A stretch of 64,000 nt of DNA from Echria macrotheca (lineage: Eukaryota; Ascomycota; Sordariomycetes; Sordariales; Schizotheciaceae), in assembly GCA_030411725.1 (NCBI GenBank), contig MU839834.1, positions 806,001 to 870,000 of the forward strand. The letters run 5' to 3'. Position 1 is the first letter of the stretch. Each line of letters opens with the position of its first letter. Made by a program: the position numbers and the translations under genes. A model generated the notes under the pieces. That model was given only the letters and a program-made list of their open reading frames with translations, was not told where the DNA came from and made no database searches. Shown here piece after piece: positions 21,574 to 31,941 of this stretch.

Positions 21574-22029
21574 CTCTTAAACCAACACCCCCCCCCACTG
21601 GCCCCCCATTAAAAATCACCCACGTCGTCCCTATTACAAATCAAACCACTAAAAAAAAAAAAAAAACCCCCCCCCCCCCCCCCCCTTCCCTCCATTGTTC
21701 GCCAAAACTCCCCGGTAATGTTCCGATACGGTTGGTTAAGTAAATATGAGTCCAGGGAAGAAAAAACACACATGAAGTGTCAATACGTCCGTCCGAGAGG
21801 GTTGATAAAAACTCAAAAAACACCTTGAAAGACTAACGCCATGCTTGCTGCTGATTTGATACGGGGGAAATGATGTGACGGTAGAAAAAAAAACATCGCT
21901 GGATTTTGATGGTCTCGGGGTCTCCTGTACGCTTCACTTCGTGATTGTTTGTCGTCTTGATTCATAAAGGTCCGGTGGTGTCGTAGCGTATTCTGGAATG
22001 CTGGATCCGGTCCAGCACGGAGTCCAAGT

Positions 22030-22031
<2 letters not shown>

Positions 22032-22072
<41 letters not shown>
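22032..22072 (+). repeat. (GT)n microsatellite
   Basis: About 20 tandem GT units, 85 bp beyond the stop codon of the minus-strand gene ending at 22158, so probably in its 3' untranslated region (as CA repeats in the RNA). Confidence 0.9.
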
Positions 22073-22073
<1 letters not shown>

Positions 22074-22157
22074 TGGTCGAGTAGACTACATTGTGATATA
22101 TCCACTCGATCCACTCAGCCAAGCCGCCTGGAGATGCAGCGCGGCAGTTGCTGTCGA

Positions 22158-23306
22158 TCACGACCCAACGTGCGGGGACGGCTCCACCACTCGCTGACTA
22201 TCGTCGGCCCGCTCGCGCGCCCGCGTCCCGAGAGCCATCAGCTCCTCGCGGCTGATAAATGCATGTGCGAGACTGCTAGATGACGAAGACTCACTCGTCG
22301 TAGCCTCAGGGGGCGGCGGCGGTGGCGGCACTGCTATCCTTCTCGTTCCCGAGAGGAACCGCTGCTGCCGCGTCCGCAACGGCGGCTGGTGCTCCATGGC
22401 GAGACCCTGCCGGATCGGTGCGTGCAAAAACTCAGGGATCTGCTCCCAATGGCCGGCGCGAGCGGCCGCAACCATGCGACGGGGGAAATCGTCCGCACTC
22501 AGCTGCTGAGAAGAAAATGACGAGGGGACGTCGTTGGAAGATGATCCCGAGGAAGAGGCAGGCGAAGATGACGATGAAGAACCACTACCGAGCCGGCTGA
22601 TCTGGCCGAGCTGGCCGGACTCGAGTGCGTTTTTAAGCCAGGTTTCCCACTCCTCATCCAGTGGCAGGTGCATGTCACCCGATAGGTTGCGCAAGGCGAC
22701 ACGCTCGCGGAGTCGCTCGTTGAGAGCAACACCTACGCTCTGGAGGTCCTCGTCGCTCTCCTCAGCGGCGAGAGCAGCTGCAGTTTGTCGTGTGTTGTTA
22801 GTCGTCGTAGTCGTCTGTCGTTGGGTACTGCTCGGCGTTTCGTCCTCCGCTCGTTCCTCCTCCTCCTCTTCCTCGCGCGGTGGCTCGAGCACCGCCGGAG
22901 TCACCCGGTCCTCAGGCTCAACAAAATCCGAGAAGTCGTCAGCCGTGGTATCGTGAATAATGATGCCCTGCTCCTTCTCGAAGCGCTCCTTGGCCCACTT
23001 CGTGCCCTCCCACTTCGTAAGGTTGGAGATCTCGGCGTGCGTGAGGCGGAGGGCGTCGAAGGCGCGGAAGAGACGGCGGTGCCATGGCCACCGGCTCAGA
23101 CGAATGCGGTGTACGGGATGTGTGTAGTCGAGGCCGGGATACTTGGCCTCCTGCGTGTCGAGGTGGCCGTAGAACGAGTGCACCTCCTGCCGGACCTCGA
23201 GCACGAGGTGCCGCTGCAGCAGGGCCTGGAAGTTGTGCGGGTCCTGCTGTCGAGGCTTAGGAAACATTACCTCGTAGACGAGTTGGTCGATCGGGCGTCC
23301 CTTCAT
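22158..23306 (-). CDS. Conserved Sordariomycete protein of unknown function
   Basis: A single-exon 382-residue protein. The N-terminal 130 residues look structured and conserved-like: MKGRPIDQLVYEVMFPKPRQ, then LEVRQEVHSFYGHLDTQEAK, HPVHRIRLSRWPWHRRLFRAFDALRLT and ISNLTKWEGTKWAKERFEKE. The rest is low-complexity: Glu and Thr runs, Ser-rich blocks and a proline run, interspersed with short helices (EEWETWLKNALESG; DDFPRRMVAAARAGHWEQIPEFLH). There is no signal peptide, membrane segment or catalytic motif. The Trp/Arg-rich segment could bind nucleic acid or protein, but this is only a guess. I recognise it as the type of protein annotated hypothetical in related fungi and can assign no function. 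The start at 23306 fits a normal leader, and the frame has no better upstream ATG. Confidence 0.8.
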   Translation of the reverse strand: MKGRPIDQLVYEVMFPKPRQQDPHNFQALLQRHLVLEVRQEVHSFYGHLDTQEAKYPGLDYTHPVHRIRLSRWPWHRRLFRAFDALRLTHAEISNLTKWEGTKWAKERFEKEQGIIIHDTTADDFSDFVEPEDRVTPAVLEPPREEEEEEERAEDETPSSTQRQTTTTTNNTRQTAAALAAEESDEDLQSVGVALNERLRERVALRNLSGDMHLPLDEEWETWLKNALESGQLGQISRLGSGSSSSSSPASSSGSSSNDVPSSFSSQQLSADDFPRRMVAAARAGHWEQIPEFLHAPIRQGLAMEHQPPLRTRQQRFLSGTRRIAVPPPPPPPEATTSESSSSSSLAHAFISREELMALGTRARERADDSQRVVEPSPHVGS

Positions 23307-24954
23307 TTTGTCGTCTTCCCGGTCGGCGAGTCCGAGATCGGAAGGGAGAGAGGGAGTAGTGAGCGTGATGTCTGCCTGGCTCGGGGTGAGCGAGCGCGAG
23401 AGACTGGCGGGCGTAAAGCAGAGGCGTAGATAGCCCGCGTGTCGTCCTGATAGAAGAAACAGTGCTAGATATTGGTCCGGGACGCGTACGGCTTGCGCGT
23501 TAGGCCGGAGTCGCTGCTTATCGCCTCAGTGGTGCGGCCGGGGGTGGGTTTCGTTCGTCGGGCGCGAGACCGGCGTCGTTCCGTAGCGAAAGGTGGCGAT
23601 GGAATAAGGGACAAGCAAAGCAGAGAGCAAAGATGCGTCGGCGTGGGTCAGCGGGGAGCGGGCGTTAATAACGTTCGTCGTTAGCAGGTCTCTGGAATGG
23701 GCTTCTGGCAGTCGGGGGGAGCGGCGGGTCGTGACGGTCGGTCGGTCGCAGGCCTGGAAACGGCGGTGTCGTGACGGGTGCGAGACTTGTAATCGGCCGG
23801 ATCGCCAAGTGCCAGTGGATGGAAGGAAGGAGAATCCCTGGGCCGGGATCTGGATAGGCGAGAAAAAGAAAGGGACCAGGGGTGTGGACCGAGTGACAGC
23901 GAGAGGAGAGGGAGAGAGAAAGTCCGGGGCTAAAAAGAGGGCCCAAGCATTTTGCAAAGACCGAGGAGGAGGATGGATGGGCGATTGGCCATGATACAGC
24001 TGTCAGCCAATGACACGGCCGAGATTCATTTTCGACTGCTTCTTGCACCCCCAACCATTCATTCATTCGCGGATTGGTGATTCTGCTTCGTGCCTGCATA
24101 AAGATCCAGAAGTTTTTGCAGCTTTGCAGAACGTCCTGTCGGTCCACGTTTGCAACGCATCCAGACTACTGCTTGCCACGGGACCGCGCTGCAATTGACA
24201 GGTTTTGGTGCCGACCAATGCTCTGTCGACGAAGCAATCGATCGGTCTTTGTCCGTCCGCCCAGCCAATCCGGCATTGAATGTGGAAAATGTGGAATGAT
24301 CCATGGGGGAGACTGCATCCGATATAGCCCCAGGCGTTTTAATTCGATACCCTCCCTTCTTTCCGCTCTATCTGCGCTATGGATTATCTCTACACACAAA
24401 GAAATTCTCGAAGAGAATAGAATGTTTGAAATCCCGCAGGTTTGTGTGGTGGCTTGCTTGCTTGCTTTCCCAGTTGAAGGATTTGACATCCCATCCTTCA
24501 GTTTGTTGCCGCAGGTAAGGTACGTTGGTTTGCACTTATCACCAACGACATGCTTCTTCCTCCAGCCCTGGAAAAGTTAATGTGCAGAAAGGAAAGCAGA
24601 AAAAAAAAGAGAGAGGAACAAAACGGAAGCGACCCTTTCGATATTCCTGCACCTCATACCTGACGCAACAGCGCTACCAAGGTTATCTTGCCTACTAACG
24701 ACCTCGCGGACCCCTGTCTCTCGAAAATGACTGGCAGAAGGAGAGACGGCCGAGGCCCGTGGACGCGGCCAGGCCCGGCCGGTCTCTGCGGCCCCGGTGG
24801 TGGCACCGGGGGCACGTTCGCAACGCGCGAACCCATCCCATCCATCCATCCGCTCGATTCCCTTCGCTTATTCTTCTTCTTCTGTGCTTTGCTTGCTGCT
24901 CGGGTTCTCGAAGAATACGGACAGGAAGCCGAATTTTCGTTTGCTTGGGGTCTG

Positions 24955-24988
<34 letters not shown>

Positions 24989-25792
24989 GGGCGTCCGTTA
25001 TTCCGTTTCCGAGGGTTGAACGTCGGGTCGGGACTCGGCTCTCTCAATCTTACACACACATCGGTCTCTACACGCCTCTCAATCCGGGCTTGAATTTTCA
25101 TGGTTTTCTACACTTTCCCATTCCCATCTATCTTCACATGTCCCATATCCTCCTCTACACCAAAACCGTCGTAATAAGACAAAAGTAAAATACCGTTCAT
25201 CAACCATAAAACGCGTACCAAGTCGCGCCCCCGAGGCCGTACTCACCAAGGTCCCGACCAGCCCCGTCACTAATGAACACCGCCCGAGACCGGCCGGCGG
25301 CACCGGCCGACTTTTTTTTTCCACAAGAGAATGTTGTTGGCAATCCTACTCTACTTACCTAACCGTCCATCGGGTCACCCACCGAATCAAAACACCAAGA
25401 ACGCCAGGCCGTTCCGGTGGTCGGGGGTGGCCGCTAACATCGGCCGGCGGTCATGTCGGCGGGCCGGCGTGACCCCGGCCGGTGTACCTTCACCCCGTTC
25501 TCGAGTCCCGATTTGTTGATATACTAGGTCACGTTGTCTTCTTTCTCTCACTTGCAGCAGACGATGTTCTTGGATAGGTTCCGGATCCACCACAGCAAAC
25601 AGTAAATGTCCATGTCTCTGGTTGAACAGATCTGAAAAACCCAAATCTTTTTTTAAGAGACACATAAATTATCGTAACGTGTATGCCTTTCTCCCGTATC
25701 ATCAATCCCGAAAAGTGAGTCGTGAATCATAACCTAAATGTACAAATATCGAGTCGTGACGTGATGCCCCTCGGCTTCGCGAACAATCTCCC
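23307..25792. other. Intergenic region, 2.5 kb
   Basis: This spans the promoter of the minus-strand gene at 22158-23306 and the 3' flank of the DUF7514 gene. No ORF has coding character. It contains a 29-base T run at 24960-24988 and a 9-base T run near 25312. Confidence 0.5.
24960..24988. repeat. Poly-T tract, 29 bases
   Basis: A homopolymer T run in an intergenic region, not next to any supported gene or mobile element end. Confidence 0.9.
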
Positions 25793-27843
25793 CTAATTCC
25801 ACGGATCCGGATACACCCTCCCCGTGACACCCTTGGAAGGGCTCGAAAGCCGCTCCTTCAGGTCGCGGTCGCGGTCGCGATCCCGTCTGTCCCTGTCTCT
25901 ATCGTAGTCCCTGTCACGGCCCCGATCTCTATCCCGGTACTTATCTCGTCTGTCGCGGTCCCTGGGTTCCCACTCTCGCTTTCTGTCGATATCCGCGTGA
26001 CTGCTTGCACGCCGGAAGCTCTCCTCCGGTCTAGCCAGATAGGGCCCCGCTCCTACCGAAGGCCGGGTCCGCGTCTTTGGGGACGTGTCGTCATCTGAAA
26101 ATTCGCGGTTCTTCCGCTGCGAGCGATCAGTGCCTGACCGCTCTCTGTTCTTGAGTCGCTCGCGTTCCCGTCTCTCGTCGCTATCCCGTTCCCGATCACG
26201 ATCCCGGTCTCGGGGCCGGTCAGGGATGGGGGCCGACTTTTCGCGCTCGCGCGCAAACATCTTTTCTCGTTCCCTTTCCCTTTCTCTCTCTCGCGTTCGA
26301 TCCCTCTCTTTGGATCTCTCTAGGTCCCTCTCCCTCTCTGCCCGTCGCCGTCTTCGGCTGTGAGGCGATTCCTCCGTGTCCGTCTCGTCCGAATTGTAAT
26401 CCGAATAGGATCCCCGCGGTCTGGAGGCTGTAGGCCTGTCTCTGGACGAGGGCTGTCTCACATGGACCATACCCTCGTCCTTACGACCCCTGGAACCACT
26501 CCGGTCGCGGTCGTGGCCACCACCCACAGGCAGAAAGTTCAAAAACTTGTCCTTGAGGTCAAATAGGCTGCGACGTTTCTCCTCGCCCCCCATCGAGGGG
26601 AGATGAGGATGACTCGAGCCAACTCTCACTTGACCGTCGTGGGGGTAGATTCGACGCGCAGATAGCGGCGGCGGCTCGTTGGACCGGTGGTTCCGGCGGC
26701 GTATGTGCGTCCGGGGGCTCACCGGACTATCATCACTATCGGATGACGATACATGGCGCGGCTGGCTGTGTCGACGTGGTGGATGTTCGTGTTCCGGGAC
26801 TCGCGGTGGGAGGTGAACAGAACGAGTCTCTTGCGGCATATGACTATGTTCAAAGCTGCGTCGGCGACGTCCCGGCTCGTCTGATGAAGAGCCCTGGCGA
26901 CGCGTGTAGGGTTCGTGAAATCGTTTTCGGTCATGGTCTCGTTCACGGTGTATTTCTCTCTCTGGAGATCGACCAACGGGAACCCCTCGTGGCGTAGACT
27001 GGCCAGGGATATGCACATATGCGACATTCCCAAAGTAGTCGCGCTCGCGCCCTAGCCCGGAATCGACCCGGACGTGTGCGTATGGCACCTTTCGATCGGA
27101 AAAAGCTGCTCTCGGAACATTGGGATCCATACTCGGCTTTACGTCTTCTTTGGGCGTTGCCTGCTCGCGCAACCTCACAGCACAGTTCTGGTGCCACTTG
27201 TCTGTATCCGGGTCCGGTTCCGAGGGCAGTGACTCTCGGGGGAGGTCGGCTGGAAACAGAGTTCCATCGTCCGGGTTCCTCAAGGCCCAGTTCCGCACAG
27301 CAAACTGTACCACCGGGACGTGGGTCTGTGGCTCGAGCAGGATCTGGATAGCCTGCCATCGAACAAAACCCCTCACCGTCAAGGCGGGAACTGTTGGGGG
27401 ATCCGAGTCACTGCCGGGTTGTATTAGGATATGCTGGCACGCTTGGACCTGGTAGATGAAGGATATCGGCTGGGAGGGCATCTCAATGAAGAGACCTGGA
27501 GACGTCGGCAACAGTGCCTGATTAGCATGGAACATCCCCATATGTCTCGGGACGGGCCGGCTCACTGTCATAGTTATGGCCTGCCGCCTTATAAAAGGCC
27601 GCGAGCTTCTTGGGCGTCAACTGCTTATCGTTCTTGTCGCCGATATTATTGATCTAGCGGACACGGTCAGAGACAAGAGCGGGTGCTCCGAGAGATGCGA
27701 CGCACGATATGGAGGCCGATGGCCCGGAGAAGGGCATCAAGCGTGGGCGTCGGCACGGGAATGGGCTTCTGCTTGTCGTACAGGTACCCGTAGAAGCTCT
27801 TCCCGTCCTTGACCTCGGCCGCATCGCCCTGTTGGGTCGCCAT
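25793..27843 (-). CDS. DUF7514 protein with Arg-Asp/Arg-Glu repeat tail
   Basis: Three exons on the minus strand (27843-27706, 27653-27566, 27495-25793), introns of 52 and 70 nt, 642 residues. Residues about 15-190 form the fungal DUF7514 domain: FYGYLYDKQKPIPVPTPTLDALLRAIGLHI, then IGDKNDKQLTPKKLAAFYKAAGHNYDSLF, ISFIYQVQACQHILIQP, PALTVRGFVRWQAIQILLEP and WALRNPDDGTLFPADLP. Both splice joints fall within conserved strings, which supports them. The rest is disordered and highly charged, rich in HRRR/RDRERD strings; residues about 455-530 and 590-630 are almost purely alternating Arg with Asp or Glu, like the RD/RE tails of some RNA-processing factors. DUF7514 has no known activity; a role with RNA or chromatin is inferred only from the tail. 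ATG 27843 is chosen because the frame upstream of it lacks conserved sequence. Confidence 0.88.
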
Positions 27844-29094
27844 CGTTGCTGTCCTGTTGGCGCAGCTCGGGGTGCGAGTTCGAGTTGCCGGGCCGTCCAG
27901 CGGACATGACACTTGGTTTCTGGTGCTGCGCAGCCCAGTTCGGGCGATTGTGGTAGCGGGCGGTGTTGAGTGTCGTCACAAGCAGAGGCTGGTCGAGAGC
28001 AAGTGGCTCGCATATAAACCCGATCGGTTGTCCCCCAGCTGTTGTAACCTAGCGAGATCTGGAGGCCTAGGCTAACGCGGGGTAGGGTCGCAGGGCGAGA
28101 CGTTGTGATGGAAAAAACAGGAGGCTAACATTGAAAATGCAGTTTGGATGCTTCGATGGGCAGGCAGCGAGGACTTTTGACTCAACGGCCAAGCTGGGTC
28201 GGGTCGCAATCAGGAACTGGTGGCGCGGAATGATGAGTCCTAACGGCTCGCCTGGTGCCGCAGGCTTTCTGTGAGCCTGTTCTGTGCAGCGCCGCACTGC
28301 GCAACTTGGCGGTGGTGAGAAGCCCAAGCCCAACCAGGCCGGGCGGCTGACGCATGGGTGCGACCGGGGCTGCTGCGGGCGCTCATCCCTGTCGAGGAGG
28401 GGCATCCAGAGGCAGTTGAGCGGTTGAGGACGCGACACGTGCACTTGCGCCGGCTTCATCTCGATAGGCAGAATTGCACCTCTCTGCCGCAGCCCGTTCA
28501 TTTCGCATCGAGAGCCTCTCCGTTGTCAACAGTCATTGATCGTTTCCCGGCTAGTTGTTCCCCTGGCCCGCACTTCGGGTCGGATCTCCTGTGCGGTCAG
28601 AGTACACCCTTATTACATCCGCTCAGTCTAGAAAAGGCTGTCCCGAGTCCCGGCCTGTCTGTCATCTCTCCGGACCCGCTGATGGAATCCTTATCGGAGG
28701 CCTGGCGTAGCACAAATGTAACGGTTTATCCAGACGAGGGTTGAATGGAAGTAAACTCGCCTCGTTATCACCCCGCAACTGTTTGGTTCACGGCCTTCTG
28801 TGTGGATACAGCTGCCCTGATACCAGCCGCACGATGCATATCTTTCTGCCAGAACAGCCAGCACTGCGAAGAAAACAAGGTGCAAGATACCATATCACGC
28901 CCGCTCTTGCGACTAGTCTTCAGCTCTTGCCCGTGCATCTCCAAAAAGTGAATCCTCCTCGTCCAGTATCAATATCACAGAACCGGCCGTGTGAGCATTC
29001 CGATGACGGTAACCAACGCGATGTGATTGGGGTTCTTGGCGCGCTGCTGCTCGATTCAGGGGTATCTCCATCACTCCGTCGCCCTCTTCCAAAC
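27844..29094. other. Intergenic region, 1.25 kb
   Basis: Upstream region of the DUF7514 gene and 3' flank of the acetyltransferase gene. No further gene, RNA or repeat is evident. Confidence 0.45.
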
Positions 29095-29861
29095 CTAAGA
29101 CCTCGGGGCGGGAAGATATCGAAAGGTAGGTAAGACAACCTTGGCGACCCCGTCCGGATCTTTGCTGTCGGTCGTAATCCAAGTGCAGAATAGCTCGAAC
29201 CCGCACTTCCTCAAGATGTTGTGACTCCTGGGGTTGCTCTCTTCCGTGACAGCAATCAGCACCTCTCTCGCCCTCGTACAATCCTTCTCCCCATCCTCGT
29301 CTCCTGCCGGTATCGGCACGACCGACCTCGGATCAACACTCCGCTCGATCTCCTCCCGGGGCAGCTTCTCATACTCGACGAGCCAGGCTTTCAGAAACTC
29401 GGTGGCATACCCCTTGCCCCAGAACTCCCGCTTGAGCATGTACCCCACCTCAGGCCAGCCAAAGCTCGAGATGCGGCCGTGGAAGCCGCCAATGCCGATA
29501 AACTCGCCCGTCTCCTTGAGGCAAATGGCATAGTTGTAATGCTTTGCGTCGTTTGGCGGGAGGAACACGTCCAGCCGCGCTTGTGTCTCCTCCTTGTCGT
29601 GGTCAATCCGACCCTGCATTGTCCCTGTCTGGTGTATCAGTCCTGCGTCGTATGGTTCCGAATGATCAAAATACACTTCATCACCTCGGGCTGCCTCCGC
29701 AACTCGTGGAGCGCATCCAGGTCGCTGGCGTCGAAAGCGCGGATGGTGAGCCGTTCTGTAATGATAGGGCGCCGGTCGACATTCAGGGGCAAGGGCTGTC
29801 GAGGAAGCGTGCTCTTGACGACCACATGCTCGAGCTTTTGGGGCTCATCTGTCGACGACAT
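29095..29861 (-). CDS. GNAT-family N-acetyltransferase (RimJ/RimL type)
   Basis: Transfers an acetyl group from acetyl-CoA to an unknown amine. Exon 1 is 29861-29675, exon 2 29624-29095; the 50-nt intron starts GTATTT and the spliced product is 238 residues. The splice joint creates Trp63 in EVMKWTMQGRID, the pattern expected in this family, while other possible donors break it. Seen: the N-terminal substrate strand RPIITERLTIRAF, YAICLKETGEFIGIGGFHG (beta strands 2-4), WPEVGYML and the acetyl-CoA pyrophosphate loop REFWGKGYAT at residues 128-137. The later SHNILRKCGFEL is typical of RimJ/RimL-like GNATs (SxxxLxKxGF). An insert after the loop (about residues 145-180) is rich in acidic residues. 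No neighbour indicates its substrate. Confidence 0.9.
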
Positions 29862-30414
29862 GGCTGACCAGGTGGGATACTCTCAGGAATATGTTCTCTG
29901 CATAGGAACTGTCTAGTTGTCGTGGGTATTGCTGCCCTCTTTATGTTACCATGGTGAGTCATGTCGGGCCCTCGGTAACAAGTTCAAAACGTTACAGGCT
30001 GAACCTGGCGAGCAACAACGCGATTGAGCTTCCTCTTTAGGGTCACAGGTAGGCTGCATTGGATGGGTTATGCATACGCCGCCCGACTACGGCCTATGTA
30101 TCTGCCGAGCTTACCATAGTCACCAAAAAACTGCGCCGCCAAATGTCTGCTCTCAAGAAAGTGGCGGGGAGATTCTGCGGCTCCGATTACGCCGTCGGCG
30201 CCGGCTCGGAAGCCGATAGATCCTCGGACACCAGCGCATCAGCCGGACCGGCCCGGAATGTATCACCGAGACATTCGGTATCACACCAGCATCCGAAACT
30301 TGTTCTTGACCATTTATTCATTCCGTGCTCGAACTAAGGAGCAAATGCAGGAAATCCCATTTTCCGAATGAACACCTAAGAACCTGCCCACCCCAACCAC
30401 AATCATGAAACCTC
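29862..30414. other. Intergenic region, 553 bp
   Basis: Promoter and leader of the minus-strand acetyltransferase gene, then the 3' flank of ribosomal protein eL20. Nothing else is seen. Confidence 0.45.
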
Positions 30415-31392
30415 TCAAGCAAAAGTCGACGGGCGCTTGGCGCTGAAGATCTTCTTCGTGCTGATCTTGGGGACGCGGTGGGGCAGAGGGAATGTGAGGT
30501 TCTTGGTGACAAGTTGCTTGATATAGGGACGCTTGACGTCCTCGGTCTTCTCTAACTCGACAACACGGAGAATCTGTACATATTAGCCAGGGCACAAACT
30601 GCAACGGGTCGTGGGATCGTACGTGGATCGACCTGAAGCGGGCACGGTGGCGAGCAGCCATGTCGGAGTAAAGGGCCTCGACAGCAGCGACTCGGGACGT
30701 CTCACGGTACTCCTTGTACATGTTGTGCGTTCCCGATCGCGAGTCGTACCGGATCCAGATACCGAAGTTCTTGACCTTCAGGGGGTGCTTCTCGGAGATC
30801 TAAAGACGTGAGTCTCTCTCTTTCAGGTTGCAAACAGCTGTAATACATACCACATTGACGGCCACAATCTCGCCGGTCGTCGACTTGACCTTGGCCAGGC
30901 CACGCATGAAGTACCAGAACCGGGACTTCGCAATGACAGCATTAGGCGCGAAGATGCGCATGCGGTAGAGGGCCGGAGTCGGGTTGGACTCCGTGGGCAA
31001 GTGGCGCCCAATGATCTGGTATTCCTGAAGACGACCTAGAGGTTGTCAGCCATTATCCATCGACCAAATCTGTTCCAAGCCAAGGCTGGATGCGTCCATC
31101 TCTGGAGACTTCTGAGTGTTTGGTAATCCGTCAGGTCGTCAGAGTTGCCATATCGATTCGTTGCGAGCATATTTGTCCTCCCCCACAAGAGCCTCCGGCA
31201 GGTCGACAGCGCCACACCCAGACCTTTCAGTTTTTTAAGTCATCTCGGGGTTGATTCCTCCACTGGTGTCGACATTGCTGCCTTGGTGCAATCGCTCGGT
31301 TCGTGATCGCTCGATCGGTGTCGTGATAATATCGTCCAATTTGCATTACATCCAGAGCATGAGTCGAGAGGAAGAAAAATTCGCTTACCCAT
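30415..31392 (-). CDS. 60S ribosomal protein eL20 (L20/L18a)
   Basis: Component of the large ribosomal subunit. Four coding exons on the minus strand: 31392-31389, 31035-30851, 30799-30623 and 30573-30415; introns of 353, 51 and 49 nt. The product is 174 residues, close to yeast Rpl20 (172). The spliced protein starts MGRLQEYQIIGRHLP and contains MRIFAPNAVIAKSRFWYFM, EISEKHP-like ISEKHPLKVKNFGIW, GTHNMYKEYRE and the end RVPKISTKKIFSAKRPSTFA, all typical of eL20. The first coding exon has only four bases (ATGG). A further intron (31393-31450, GTAAGT, TCTAAC branch, ending directly before the ATG) probably lies in the leader, so the start codon exon is bracketed by two introns. Several introns near the 5' end are usual in fungal ribosomal protein genes. 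It is divergent from CSN12. Confidence 0.95.
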
Positions 31393-31450
31393 CTGTAAGT
31401 AGTGTTGTTAGATGGTTTCTTCTCCAGAGCTTCGAATGTGCAGAACTTAC
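31393..31450 (-). other. Probable 5' UTR intron of eL20
   Basis: On the minus strand this 58-nt segment begins GTAAGT, contains TCTAAC 16-18 nt before its end and finishes CTTACAG immediately before the start codon, all consensus features of introns in this window. Confidence 0.7.
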
Positions 31451-31941
31451 TGTGGCTGTTGTCGCTATGGATCGCGAGGACTTGGTGAAGTGTCTGGGAT
31501 CTCGAATTCGCAGTCGCGGGAGGAAAAAAATCGGGTGTGCTTGGTTAGGGCTTTCCAAAACGCTCGGGCCATTGTGCAGATTGGGGGGTTGTGGCGGTGT
31601 AAATTTCGCGGCGCAAATGTGGCGTCAGCCGCTTAGTGTGGGGTCAACTTGCCAGGTCCCAGCTCTTCAGATCAGCCCCTCGGCAACGAATTGGGAAGCA
31701 ACGAAAGGGTCATGGTCCAGACGTAAACCTGCCTTGCAGACATGGTTGCATAACGCACATATTACCCAGCAGAATAAAACCAAACACCCAGTGGGACCCG
31801 TCAGATCCGTCATCGAAATATCATCTCTTGAGAGTACTTCTTCCAGCAACACTTCCGGCAGATAGACACAGCTTTCAGGGTTCGTTCAAGTGTTGTTGGT
31901 GGGGCAGAAGCTCATCGTGAGTCGTCGCCCATCTGGCAAAC
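31451..31941. other. Divergent promoter region, eL20 / CSN12
   Basis: About 490 bp hold the promoters of both genes. No TATA box stands out. No ORF here is supported. Confidence 0.5.
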
